Below are positions 42,301 to 55,100 of a stretch of 64,000 bases of DNA, one piece after another. Numbering within the stretch: position 1 is the first letter of the stretch; each line of letters starts with the position of its first letter. The notes beneath the pieces were generated by a model, which was not told where the DNA came from, made no database searches, and saw nothing but the letters and a program-made list of their open reading frames with translations. This stretch comes from Undaria pinnatifida (taxonomy: Eukaryota > Sar > Phaeophyceae > Laminariales > Alariaceae): the NCBI GenBank assembly GCA_012845835.1, contig JABAKD010000003.1:5424870-5488869 (forward strand), given 5' to 3'. Position numbers and translations under genes: made by a program.

Positions 42301-45300
42301 AGAAGGAGACCTAACCAGAACTTGATGAGGAGAGCAGCTGCTATCTCTAAATGTGCGACGGCGTCGAGGGAACGGTTGTTATTCCCCGAAGGGCGGCGTT
42401 GGTAACACGTAGGTAGAGAGGGGAGCGGCTGATGTCTCCGAGGCTTTGGCGTCGCCAGGGAGGCGGTGAAAGAGGGAGGGGGTGTTTGTAAAGGGGCCGG
42501 TGGCTGTTTTGGAATCATCGACGATGCGAAGATTTGAGGAGGGTCTCAAGCAGGGAGTAAAAGGTCCCCGGGGGAGGGGAGTATCCTGGAGGCCCGGGAA
42601 AGAAGGGGGCGGCGTCTTGAATAGATCGATGACGTCGAGGAAGCCAACCTAGCCAGATGGTGGGAGTGGCTGGTATCCTCGTGTCCGTAGGGTGAGCATC
42701 GCCAGACGGTTAGTTTGACGGGGACCCAAACACAGTGGCTCTGTTGGATCGCGTATGATCAGAAGTGTGCAGGTAGTGTGCAGGTAGTGGACCAAAATCG
42801 GCGGAGACCGGGGCTAGGAGAGTCCTTGGTAACACGTCGCGTTGAACAAGGGCAAGGAGGAATCGGCAGTTGCGCTTCGGCGGCCATGAAGGGGGCCGAG
42901 ACAGAGGTTCTCTGTGGGAACCGGCCACGTTAAGTAGGGGGCTGGGACAGAGTTTCTCTGGCGAAGCCGGGGCCGCGTTGGAAGGGGGCCGGGACGAGGT
43001 TGGGAGTTGGTGGGTTCGCGGAAAACGCCAAGACCGAAAGGGAGTGGCTCGTTTGACTCGCGGGGGATTGGAGTGGAGCAGGGTGGATGCCAAGCAAATA
43101 AAGCGATGGCTGTTTCTGCCTGTGGATGGGATGCCAGTCTCGGGTGTACCGTTGCCGAAGCTAGATACGCAAACTGTGGGGCGGCGGTAGGTGTCGAAGG
43201 TCGTTGGGTGGTGGTGGTATGGAAACATGTTCCGGCGTTTGTCGGCCTCGGAACCAATGCCCCACGGTTAGTCGTAGGGGCGGTTCCGACACTTGGTCAA
43301 AGCCGGGTGAGCTGCGGGGTCGTGGTGTCGCTCAAAAGGTCGGCCTTGGGTCGATGCCGGAAACTGCTCTCCACGGCTGTGGTAAAAATAACACCGTAGG
43401 ATAGGAGTCTGAAGGGTGGCACTACTGAAGGATGGAATGCATCCGAACAAAAGGTAGGTCGATGTAGGCTGGCTGTGGTGTGCCGCCAAGCAGTGGTCAT
43501 TCGCGGCTGTCTCTTAGACTGCCGCTTGGCGTCGGCGAGGGAGCAGGTGGCTGATCCCAAAAACAGAGCCGGTTGAAGCCACGTGTTCGCAAAGGGTGCC
43601 TCGGTATTCTATCGCCGAGGCTCTGGGAGGCTCTCCGTGGGTGGCACTCATGGAGCGGGGCAAATATACCAGTCCTGTCTTCAAGCGTTGGATGAGCAGG
43701 GGTGAACTCGCTAGGAAATGCTATACCTGTGATCCGTGTCCACGCAACTCATGAGGCCGGCGAAGACGACGGGGCAGGAGTCTCAGGGCATGTCCTGGTC
43801 AACCATCTCGCGGTCTTCCGTCTTCATGACTGGGCTGTTCCTCGGGTCCAGGAGCAGCTGTCTGTGCGATCAACGCTAGTGCGGCGGTGGGTTCCGTCTC
43901 GTTCGCGGGTCAATTGAAAACAAGCACGTTCTGGGACGAGCGCGGTTGGGACCGCCATTACGTATCGAGACGGGCTCAGGGTGCGATGGCTTGGAATGTG
44001 AATGTTCAGCGGTAGTTTCGTGCTGTAGTCCGGAACCGCTGGTGGCCGAATCTTGAGCAAGTACCGTTGCTCATGGGTGGAAGACGTCGTCTGGAGCATC
44101 CCGGTTAGGGTCGCCATCTTAATCTCATTCCACCGACACCTCAAGACAACCGCTAGAACAAGGGGATCAGTCTTTAGCAAGCGATTCACATATATGGGGC
44201 TGGGCGGTGGGGGGGGGGGGTTGGGGGGTTGGAGGTAAAACTGGTCCTCTCGAAGGTGAAGCTGAATCTTCGCCCCGCGAAATCGGATGTCTTGACGCTG
44301 GTAGTGCTGTATCGGTACAGTAAGCGTGTAGCATGTAGCGCCCAAGGTTGTGGTGCCGAAGTTGTTGCCGGTCGGCCACGCTGTCGCTGTCAACACTATG
44401 GCCGTTGTCGCAGCTGGCGTCAGAGGAAAAAAGGAGATCATGGCATTTTCGACCCAAACATAATTGCCACGGCAGTTGTAACAAGCGGCACCGGTTGTAG
44501 CAGGTTATACCGGGTGGTGGTGTCGGCTTTGCGGTATCCACTTTGCCGCGAATACCGAAAGGAAAACCTAACATCTTGAAGTATGTCCAAGCCTGGGTTG
44601 AGCGCATCAGAGGCGTAGCGGTGTAGCTACAGTGGGACAATGTCGTCACCGGGGCACGACGCAAACTTCAGCAAAAACACCCGAGAGCCAGCGGGGATAC
44701 TCAATGGCCAAGTGACTGAGGATGTTGCGCGTCAAAGGTTGTCCCGTATGGAAAAATGGAGTGGTTGCGAGCCACCATTTGTTGCGGTGCGTGACACAGA
44801 TGCAGGCGCCGTGTGCGTCACAATTCGGGGCGGTCGCGACCGCCGTCGGGGCCACTTCGAATAGGATAACGTCTGCAGGATTGGGTGACTTCGCTATCGC
44901 TGCTACCGCAGGCAATCTCTGTAGAGTAGGTGGTAGTAGGAGAAGAACGGCATTCTTGGCTTGGTCGGTAGATGATGCGGTGGGTGCGTACGGCGATTTT
45001 GTGATTGGTTATGGTAGGGTTCCATGGGCGATGGGCGCGCAGTAGGAGCGTGAAAAGGCAGTGGTTGCGGCAATGAAACTCTCAGGCGGCTCTACGTGTA
45101 TGAGGGCGGAAGTGGGTCGGAATTTCAAGGAAACACGGAAAAGGTATGGCCGTACTCGCAGAAGGGCGACGGTCGTGGCGATAAAATTGGTGGACGACAC
45201 AACGGCCGTTTGGGCAACTGCATCAGTGGCGGAAGTAGGTCGGAATATCAAGGAAAAAATCTGAACAGGTAGGCTACCACAGACGGAAAGTCAAAGAGTG

Positions 45301-46330
45301 CCGACATCCGCGACGAAGGTCGTGATTGGGTAGGAACGTCGTGACGTCTGACCCAACGAGTATTATACCACAGATGGGGTGCCTTTGGGTGTCGTACGGT
45401 CGAGACCGCCGCCGCCGCGCCGTATGCAGTTGTGGGCGAAAGCGAGCAAACAAGAACAGGGGCGGTTGGGCGCAGGGGGTTGTGCGCAATGCGGTCGCGG
45501 TTGGGAGCATCTGAACCATAGTGCTACGTGAAAAACAGTGGCGGTTGGACGCAAGATGTTAATCGCAGTGGTCGCGGGTAGGAGCGTCTGAACCATAGTG
45601 TTATGGGAAAACAGAGGTGGTTGGGCACAAACAAGCTGTTGAACGCTGTGGTAATGGGCGGGCGACTTTGAACCATTGTAGTCATAGACGCAGGCAGCAT
45701 GGGCCGGGCGGCTAAGGAAGCCAGGGGTGGGGTGCGCACCGGGGTGGGAGAATCGATATGTCGGTGGGGACGGTGGTCATGGCTCAGATGGGGGGGGGGT
45801 GAAGCGGTTGTAGGGATGCAGGCAGTGGCTAAACTCAAGCATACGAGCCGGTGGGGCAGGGCACACGAAGGACTGTGGTCGCGGTGGCATACTATGCGAT
45901 AACCATCGCGGCACTGGCCTCATTGCTGCCGTTGTGTCGACAGGCTCCGTGGTAGCCGTCGGTGGACTTGTCACATTGTTAGGATCCCCTGCGCTGTAAA
46001 ATAAATCTTGCCCCCAGGAACTAAAAATCGCAGTCGCGCCAGGTGGACGTCTCTCGTAGAGGGAGCCGTCCTCCTAGTCTCGGCGTGTCAGGTGGCCGTG
46101 CCAAGCACGGGGGGTTCCAATTCGACTGAAGGGGTCGGGGACAGTGGCGGCGGTGGAAGTGCCGTCACGGCCCCGGCCTCAAAATACGCATTTGGTCGAA
46201 CTTCTCAAACAGAATCTTCACGTCCTTCACCGTAAATGTACCACCCATGGCTACAGCAGGTGAAGGACGCGAGGCACACTGCTCACCGCGAGAGTTGACG
46301 GAATCTATTTTAGTCAGGGATTGGGTTGGA
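39395..46330. repeat. GC-rich, G-skewed block of degenerate repeats
   Basis: The plus strand is visibly rich in G over C, the minus strand correspondingly in CCN codons, so long open frames (up to 286 aa at 40659-41519 minus) appear on both strands with Pro/Ser/Thr-rich, domain-free translations. Repeats inside: 33 bp twice (40878-40943), 73 bp twice (41938-42080), about 78 bp three times (45420-45690), 123 bp twice (45100-45260), and a gcccacccaa-ccgatgctcgg block near 41130, 41425 and 41540. No start codons, splice patterns or domains are convincing; function unknown. Confidence 0.6.
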
Positions 46331-47519
46331 ACGTGGGGGTAACCTGCACACCGGAGTAGAAAAGTAGGATGCAGTGCAAGCAGTGTTCGAACATCACCGG
46401 GGGGGGGCGTACCGGCCGTATCGGCCGTGTGTGTCAGAACGCGTGTTATGAGAGGGAGGTAGCACCGTTCGTTTTTTTTTTTTCTGTCAATAAAGGAGCT
46501 CCTTGTGACATCAGCCCAAATAAATCGTCGGAATGTTATGTTCGTTTCTCAAAACGAATGATTGTTTTGCATACCTACTTCGAAGTATAGGTCATGTATT
46601 TGTTAATCGGATTGAACCCAAGTGGTCGGAATGTTACAAGAATGTTATGTTCGTTTTTCAAAGTAGAATGTCATTATGATATGGTGTGAATGATTGTTTG
46701 GCATACCTAGGTCATGGATTTGTTAATCGGATTGCGCTTTCGGTTTTTCACTCAAAATCAGATTTTGGATTAGGCATACAAGTATATCATAGCTCCTCTC
46801 GCGTGAGAGGAGCAGAGCCTCAGAAAAAACGTGCTCTGGACACCCCTCCATACCGTAGTACCTGGTATTAATAGGTAGATGCCTTTTGACATGTGCACGC
46901 GTGCATGGGATGGCTCGGTAGTGAAAGATTGGACCGTAGTACCCGGGGGAGGGAGCTTGGGTGGTAATAACCACCGAGTGTCCGGTCCAGTCAAACACAA
47001 ACAAGTCAGACCGTACAACACGGAAAATATATGTACCTCTTGTACCCGTCGAGTACGTAAATTATACCAGGCTTTGGAAATCTTCCGAAACATTATCCAG
47101 GCCTCAACGGTGTACTTCTGGCCTTCATTTGTTTTCAAGTACTACTGGGTGAGTTCCGTGGAACACACGTCACATACTCGTGGGACGAACGTAAACGCAA
47201 AGACAGCAACTAAAACAGAATAAAGCGAATTAGCACAGAAGGACGACTTTCAGATTATATTATAGTATTATAGACTAGTATATTAGACTAGAGTATATTA
47301 TAGTAGTATCACGTTGCTCGTTAGGAAAATCGAGGGTCGCTCTTTTCGTTTTTTCGTATCGACAACGATAGACCTACAGGCTAACAACGTGGAGCAAGGG
47401 ATCGACAAGGCGGGACCCTGGAGAGCTAGTTTGTAAGCGTGCCAATAACGGGGACTAAACTGCGGCGGTGTCAGTCGTCAAAAGCAAGTACTCCAAGAGA
47501 CAATGATTCCTTCTTTTAC

Positions 47520-47660
47520 ATTTTTTTTCATCCTCCGGTCGATGGGGAGAAATAATACTTGCGCTCACCACACTTCCATGTATTTCATACACGTGGTGTG
47601 TCGATTTAACTCAATTGCATTCGCAATCCAGTGCTAGTTGGCGTGTCGTTCGGTTCCCAC
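47520..47660 (-). mobile_element. Poly(A) retroposon fragment, old copy
   Basis: tcctccggtcgatggggaga, gcgctcaccacacttccatg, cgtggtgtgtcgatttaact; the same 3' end as the other copies but with more substitutions. Confidence 0.8.
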
Positions 47661-49654
47661 AATAGCGATGTTCCAGGAAGAAATCGTTATACCCGCAAAA
47701 CAGGCAGGTACTTCGTAAAGAATCGTGCCCACGACGGACGCGTGGAGCAAGAAGAACGGGGTATGTCAACCATGGTAATTTTCGAAAGCACGATGGGACT
47801 GGACAGGGGCTGTAAGGTAACGGGCTTGCTGAACCGGTGGTTGTTGTTGAAGGAAAAATAAAGCATACCCAAACAAAAGCGCACTGGTATTCATTATGCA
47901 GCAGACACTACGTGAGACAAGGGAACGGGCGTGCGCCAACATTATTAGTAAAACACGAAAGCACGATGGAACAGTGTGGTCGAAACAAGGCGGGCTAGCT
48001 GAACCGGGGCCGGCGGTTGAACGGAAGCGCAAGCACGCACATACGCAACACGAAGACAAAGTACAACATCACCACGATTCGGTAGGCTTTACGGAACGAA
48101 GTAAGCAGAATCGTCGGTGGCGCGTTGGAGTTGGAGTAAAAGGTAAACGCATCCGAAGGGGCACTATCTCCGCAACACCTCTCGGCGGTCTAAACAAAAA
48201 TGGGCAAGCGGGGTCGGTGATTGTAGAAAAAATACAATGTGAAATGCACGAGAAAAATGTACTACTAGCGGGTAGTGAAAGCTAACCAGGGAATAACGAC
48301 CCTTAACAAAATGGCGACACAACGAAACGAGCGCGGTGGGCGATCTTGCTCAGTGTTGCATCATCACACGTACGTGTGCCCGGAAGGCAGGACGGTGTTG
48401 CCAAAGTTGCGAAGCTAGAGGTCGCCGGAGACTAGGGTGTAACCGGGGGCGAATAAATTGGCCTTGCGACCGTGAGAGCGCCCGTTGCGCGACGCCGCTG
48501 CGCATCTGACGGCGTGTGCGGTTTGCCTGTCGGGGTTGCGTTGGGGCGTTGAATCAGTAAAGCAGGATGCGGCGCCTGGATTGCTGGGGGTCAAGCTCGC
48601 GCTCCCAAGAAGGGCTGAGGTGTCCAGCCCAGTGAGTCTCGTACAGGACGTTCGTTCACCCCGCCACGGCCGGGGATGTGTTGGTGGCCCGTGACCTCTG
48701 TTCCACCTGGATGTGCTCCGATGGTGTTGAGACGTCGTAGAGGGTCACCTGGTGGGGGGGTGACTTGGTGGCGGAGGCGGTGAGGATGAAAACCATGACA
48801 ACGAATATTGAGAAAGAAACACCATGGAGAAATTTCACAATCGTGTCACCAGAAGAAGCTGCTTGCCAACGTGCCGAGCCCGCAGCTACCGAGGCCGACG
48901 AGGCGATCTGTCAAGGTGCTGCCGGGTGGAAAGGGGCGCAGGAGGTATCGGTTCTGGGAGGTACCGCGTCGTGTTGTTTAGCCTCTTCTCGTTGATTGTT
49001 TCTTAGCTCAAGGCTGGGTAGGGTCAAGATTTCAAGTACAAAATTCGATGGCGGCGGGAAGTGCTATCAATCCTCCGCCACCCTCGTAATATGGTCCCGT
49101 CACACCTGCGGATGACCACTTTTTTAGTGCCTGAACAACACAATCCTATAAAAGATTAATCCTACATCAGATCTGTCCACAGGAAACATTCTAGGGACCT
49201 ATCTATGACATGGAGTACCATACGGCATACGTGTTCGTAGCTGTAGGTGGGTATGAATGTAGATCATTGGTGTCATATGGATTCGAAGAATATGTGACGT
49301 GACGATTCTTGCTTCCCGTGGATGTATGCTTGATTGCTCATGGAGCTGAGCTACACGTACCTGGAGGAGACGCATTACATCATTTAACGAACCATGGACA
49401 GCTAACCCAAACAGCACTGACTACCCTCCATCCCGTTCGGGCACTCCTGCACATACGGCGTCGTCGGCAGGACCCGTTCTACGAGATGTTTTCGCAGAGC
49501 ACAGGGCCCCATCGCAGGGTTTTAAATCATGCAAGAGGCGTCTTGTCAATACCAATGTCTCGGATATACTTCTCTAGCGCTTGGTCGAAATGTGAGGGGG
49601 TATCAACCACATTACGAATGCGCGCTCAGCTTGATTTTGAAACATGGTGTCCAA

Positions 49655-49735
49655 TCCGAGAATCGAACTCGGGTTTCCACCCGCAGGTATCATAGCCGTA
49701 CGGGGGACAACTGTTCAGGTTCTCGGATTAACGAT
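49655..49735 (-). other. tRNA-like sequence (T arm), probably not functional
   Basis: The minus strand has ccgagttcgattctcgg, a perfect 5-bp T stem with the TTCGATT loop. It is followed by attggac and acca. Upstream it lacks a good D arm and a clear anticodon stem, so a tRNA gene is not supported. Confidence 0.35.
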
Positions 49736-50013
49736 GAACAAAAACAATGCTGTGCCACGTATGGTATAACAGTAGTACCGGAAAGTATTGAATAGCTGCT
49801 TTTCGAAAGTGTGGGAGCAAAAAGAACAACGATGCCCTTGAATGGCAGGTGGGCATCAAACTCGGACAAACTCGGACAAAGATCGCAGGAATCCGGACGA
49901 TTGTTCGTACGAATACGGCCATGTGTTGCGAGTGTGTCCCCAAGCGACAGACAGAAGATACATCGTGAGATTTGTATGATCCGGGCGTTGTATTTTATGA
50001 AATTATTCTAACG

Positions 50014-50300
50014 GCGTCAGCTGCGAGATCGACGAATTTAGGGTCTAAACTCATCTTTGCAAGCTCCGTTGTTGGTACTTGAATAATATGTCGGTGCGTT
50101 TTATCACTTGTGATGGGAGTGGTCCTACTATTTTTTGTTTGTTACTTTTTGTACATGCAGCATTTAATATATTTTGTTTTTTCCACTACAACGACTGTTT
50201 TTTGCATTTTTATCCATTAGGTCGCAAAGTTTGAGCTCTTAATAGATCCACAACATTTCTATTTAATAAATGTATTACTGTAGTTTGCACTATACTCCTT
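50014..50300 (+). repeat. Dispersed repeat family A' copy
   Basis: gcgtcagctgcgagatcgac, actcatctttgcaagctccg, gggagtggtcctactatttt, agctcttaatagatcc, ttactgtagtttgcactata. Parallel to 13078-13320. Confidence 0.8.
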
Positions 50301-52023
50301 TATTAGCATATGGCGCATGTGTTTGGGTGGATGGCTTGGTGAGGGTTGTTGATACTTGTGGTTCAATACGGGCGGGTAAGGTTTCTCTACTTGAGAGTTG
50401 TCTCATTATTTTGTCTTTTATCCAACAAAAAAATGGCGTTTTTTTTTATTGTCAAGTTGCGACTTGGAACACGGCGTCAGACACACAACAGACGCACGTA
50501 AACTTTTTCGGAGGTGTGGACATGTTTTCGGTTCCTAGCACCTGAATTTGACCAAAATTGCTATTTGACGGGTGGGCATCAAAATTTGACTCAATTATTA
50601 AGTTAAAAAGTGGGCATTATCTATCTCATCTCATCGACGCAGTGGATAATATCGGTCTGGTGCCATATGGTATATAGTCTGTAGCGAACTTATAGATCTA
50701 TCATCGGCGCACAACTCTCAAAAAAGTAGTAATGAGGAAAAAAGACGGACAAATCCTTTGTTACCAAATTAGTGTCACAAACTGACATTTTTTTCCAGGC
50801 TCGACGAAGTCGTGAAACGCTCCTGCTGAAAAGAATCGTGGTTGAACAAGGTACGAGGCACCCGGAGACGAAACATCAAGCGGGAAGACTATTAATAGTA
50901 GCACCTCAACTCAGAAGATATAGAAGGTACCATGAGTCGTCTCGTGATTTCGTATCACGGCGCTCGACACTAACGGCACTTACGCGACGCGTGGCGAAAA
51001 AAGGAACCATTATCAAGTGGGACACTTTTGATGGGGTGGCGCACTGATTGATGCAAGTGGTGGCGCACTGACGAATGGGGTGGATCACAGACGAATACGG
51101 TGGCACACCGATGAATGCGGTAGCAACCGTGAACTGGTGGGGCACACACGAAGTTCTGACACGTCCAGAGAGACGATTACAACTGCTGGCGCTGCAGCAT
51201 ACATGACATGTGTGTAAAAATTAAGCACTCTCCTCCAGCTCCGCGAAAAAATAGTAGCTTTCGCGTCAGGCCACAATGAAATGCCACATATTAATAAGTC
51301 GCCCCCTTGTGGCCGATTCCCAGACCTCGTATATATCAAGTCTACGGAAAGTCGCCGACGCGCACCCGCGCCATGGTATCGCGACGGCGTTAAAGTTCAT
51401 GCCAAAAACAACCTATCCTCTTCAGGCAGGCCCTATCCTTCGAAAGGGGCGGGAGGGCAGTACAAGAGAAAAGGCAAAAGGAGGGCGTTTTTCTTGTGCA
51501 CGTAGCGTAGCATAGCGAAGCACGGCACCGGCCAAGAAAGGGAACATTTTTGTCTAAACAACTTACGACTTCGCCGCAAGCCTTCTTTCTAACCCCCCCC
51601 CCCCCCCCCGGCCCCCCAAGCCTAAAAACCGGTCTCCGAGTTCAACAGAGGCCGGATGGTTGGGTTTCTCGCAAAAAGATGCCCACCAAAAAAAACAAAA
51701 AAACACACAACAGATGCGTCAACTCCTTGCAATACGGGCTACACGCAGGCCGCAGACAAAACGCCCGCCCCGCCAGCCATCCGGCATTGAAGCACGACCA
51801 GAGTGCCGCCGCTACGAGGACCAACCCGCGGACTACTTCAGTGTTCCAAACGCGTGTATGAAGGCCAATATCGTGTATAAGGTAAAAAGCACAGCGTGTC
51901 CTCACTGACGGGACGAATCAATCCCCGATCCCCTTGCTGTACATCCTTCCACGTTATTCGTAATCGACAGGACATGACAACCGCGGGTGTTTTGCTGTTG
52001 TGGTTGGTAGACGACAAGAAAAA

Positions 52024-52134
52024 TTATCCGGTGTACGGGAAGCCACTGTCGGTGAGTACGGCCTGGGTTACCATGCCGGAGAACGCCAACATCGCAAGGC
52101 GGCAGTGGGTGATCTCCTTGAGCTCCATGCTCGC
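52024..52134 (-). CDS. LHC exon 5, third helix and stop (residues 177-212)
   Basis: Encodes [20 protein letters not shown], then [16 protein letters not shown] and TAA at 52026-52024. The M-x-L-K-E-x3[10 protein letters not shown] helix is typical of LHC helix 3, except that the usual Asn-Gly before the Arg is His-Cys. Acceptor gcatctag. Confidence 0.96.
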   Translation of the reverse strand, partial: ASMELKEITHCRLAMLAFSGMVTQAVLTDSGFPYTG

Positions 52135-55100
52135 CTAGATGCCCAGCGTCAGGGAAACAAACGTGGCGCATTCCGAGCAAAAGACGGAAGAGGGGGGGGG
52201 GGGCGGGGGCGGGGGCTCATTCGTTGCCTGCGTTAAGTCATGTGGCCACTAACCACACCTCCCCTGGGAGACTGAGCAGCGTTCCTACAAAATGCCAGCG
52301 TTTACATTACTTAACGTCAATCAATGTACTGTACTACTGTAGTACGGGGTACCTGGTATGCAGCTTTCTTACACGTACTCGTGCATTCAACAAAGTTTCT
52401 GCGTTCGCCTTCCACTCCCAATCCACGCCTCTCTGTTTCACCCTCAAAAAGTCACACAAGTTTCTCACACGATAGCCTTGCATCGCCCGTACGCCCATCC
52501 AATAGTATCTACTTTATGGCGTCCACAACAGTATCACATACCAGGTAATAGGAATATGGCGTTCAGACCACATAACACGCGTGTTCTTGCTGTGCATAAT
52601 ACGTAATGCTGACAACCTGAAAGCTTATATCATCCACGTCAAAAGCTCGGGTGAACTTTGATGATGCTGACAAGAAAAAAAAAAAAAAAAATAGTACAAT
52701 AAAGCGCAATCAAGTGCTAAAAAAATGCCAACAGAGTATGAGAAAATGAACGAAACCAACGCGGGCTGGAAGCTACACTTGATGGGCAAATTTGCGTCGA
52801 GCTGGGCCCGATTTCGCAAAAAGGCTAGCAAAATCAAGTTCATCCGAGATCGGATGGGTGGCATACCTTCTTCTTCGCCATGGAGGGCTTGCTGTAAAGC
52901 CCATCGGGGTCGAAGCCGAAGTCTCCCGGGATGCGGCCGGACCCCTCGAGCATCTGCACGACCGCGACGGTCGAGATACACTCGAACGCCGACACCCACA
53001 GCAGAATCTGCGGCATCGCTCCCGAGGCCACAGCGGCGTCGTGCGCGGCGACCGACGATACCTAGGGGCGTGTGAGGGGTGATAGCGCAGGAGAGCATGG
53101 TGAACGAGACGAACACGTCAGGCGCTACGAGTACGATATACAACGAAGCATTCGGTGGTCAAGGAGAACGTGGATGGAATTAGACAAAAACCAATGTAAA
53201 GCGCTGTACAAGCATTTGGCGCTGTGTAATTATTGGTGCGTGCGTTCGAGTCACAGCGAAGGAGACCACGTCTAGACCATGTCTCCACTCAATCCAACGC
53301 ATACGAGGGTCCGATTCACATATATGAATAGGGCCAATACAACCTTCCCCTTGGCCATGTAGTTGGCTTGAAATCGCGGGAGGTTGTCTTAAGCCGAACT
53401 GGGGGGAAAAAATCTTGAAAACTACGCACTGCAGTATGAAAAAAAGGTAGCCACCGTCGAGGTAACCTGGCAAGGAACACGGACCAGCCCAAAGGAGGTT
53501 GTAGCTCAAGTCAAAAAGCAATCTGCAGGTGAAGATTGTTCTCCATGTAGGCCTATTAAGTACCACGTACACGTCAAACGTGGCATAAACCCTTTTACCA
53601 GTGGTAGTTTGATCACACACGAATTTCAACTAGCACGGTGTTTGCCATGTGTTGTACCAGCCTTGGTTGAGTAGGAAAACACATAATGCAACATTAGTAT
53701 TGAACCGTCGAACGTCAGAATCGAAGGCCAAGCCAACAAACCAAAAAACATCGAAAACATAGGTTACACTGATGCTTTTGTTCAGATCCGTGCGTTGATT
53801 AGCCTTGGGTAATACGGCGTTTGTCGGTTTCAATACCAAGTATTATATTTTTTCCAACCGAAACGAATTTTGGCATCGCAAACACGCTACAGCAGTACTA
53901 TTAATAGTAGCTTATTAGCGTGTCTTCAAAACGGTGAAAACGTGGGCACTGTACAAAATTAAGTGGGTTAAAACCAGCACTTTTTCTGTGTCGACAACGA
54001 CTTCTTCAAGAAGCGAGAAACCATCAACCTCGAGGATAGGTGACTGGAACAGCCGCAACACGAAGGTCAAAGGCCATTAGGCCGTCGCAAAAGCGCTTTT
54101 TTCGTCCCGATGCACCCCTTCAATATCAAACGAGCAACGACCAAAACCACAGGTGCGTTCAAGAGTCAATAGCTGAATAATTGTCGTTGTTCAGCGCGTC
54201 GGGTGTTAGGGCTACCGTCGCACGCCCGCCCCCGCCCATCCCATAGACCGCGAGCCCGAGAGTAACGCGTACAGCCTCCAACGTTCGCCGCCAAAAACAA
54301 ACCCGACGCTGTCGGCAGTGCGCCCACGACGAAACTCCTCACGCCTACTTCCCAGCTGAAATACGAGGGATGTACCCTCTGCACATGCCGTGGTCAAAGG
54401 TGTCTTCCCTCGCCCCGCCCCCCCTGATGCAGAACTTGCATTTGATAGCGCGCAAGGTTATAGCTCTTAGTAAGCCCGTTGTAACCGCACCCACATTTTT
54501 GAGGGAAACTACAGTAGTGCTCTGAAGTTGTGCTTGAGATGTCGGATCATTTTAGCAGCAGTAACAGGAGCAAGCATAGAAGCATTCCCTCCGCCTACCA
54601 AACGTTCATCGATTATCGCAAACACAACCTTTCGTACTTCCTACGAAACGAACCTACACTAAAAAACGTGTGTGCACCAATTTTCCTCTGCAAATATAAA
54701 CTCCCACACGAGTTCCAACAACTTTGACGCCGAAAACGATCGTGCAGTTCTAAAGCCTCTTCACACCTCGGACACATGACGAGCTACATCATCCAGATAA
54801 CCTATGTATTAATAGATCATCTACAGATAATCTAGATCATTTACAGATAATCTAGATCATCTCAAGTAGATCCTGTACTTGCCGTTGTGAGCTGGTGTGG
54901 AGGATCTGTACAAAGAGAGTATATATCTAACCAAACAAACATGTGTTAGATCGTGCAAATCGTCCGGCTCCCACGCGATAACATGAGCTAGATCATACTA
55001 GATCATACAGATTGCCCACAAGATCTATATCCCCACATATCACCAAGTGGGGATATATAATCTGTCCGACGTGCCAAAGGATTAGAAGCCAACAGCCCGG

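Larger units (their letters stand above)
46331..52023. other. Intergenic, 3' of the LHC gene
   Basis: Contains an old poly(A) retroposon fragment (47520-47660), a tRNA-like T arm (49655-49735, minus), a family A' copy (50014-50300), a C run (51591-51610) and short direct repeats. The last few hundred bases hold the LHC 3' UTR. No gene recognised. Confidence 0.55.

Noticed and set aside
48656-48838. Minus-strand frame that reads like a signal peptide (KFLHGVSFSIFVVMVFILTA)
   Set aside because: The listed start is GTG, not ATG; the first ATG leaves only a short hydrophobic stretch, and no downstream exon or domain was found.
49655-49735. Candidate tRNA gene
   Set aside because: Good T arm only; D arm, anticodon stem and acceptor pairing do not form together.
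53180-53629. 149-aa minus-strand frame in LHC intron 3
   Set aside because: No conserved motif; the LHC protein is complete without it and the flanking exon phases do not need an extra exon.
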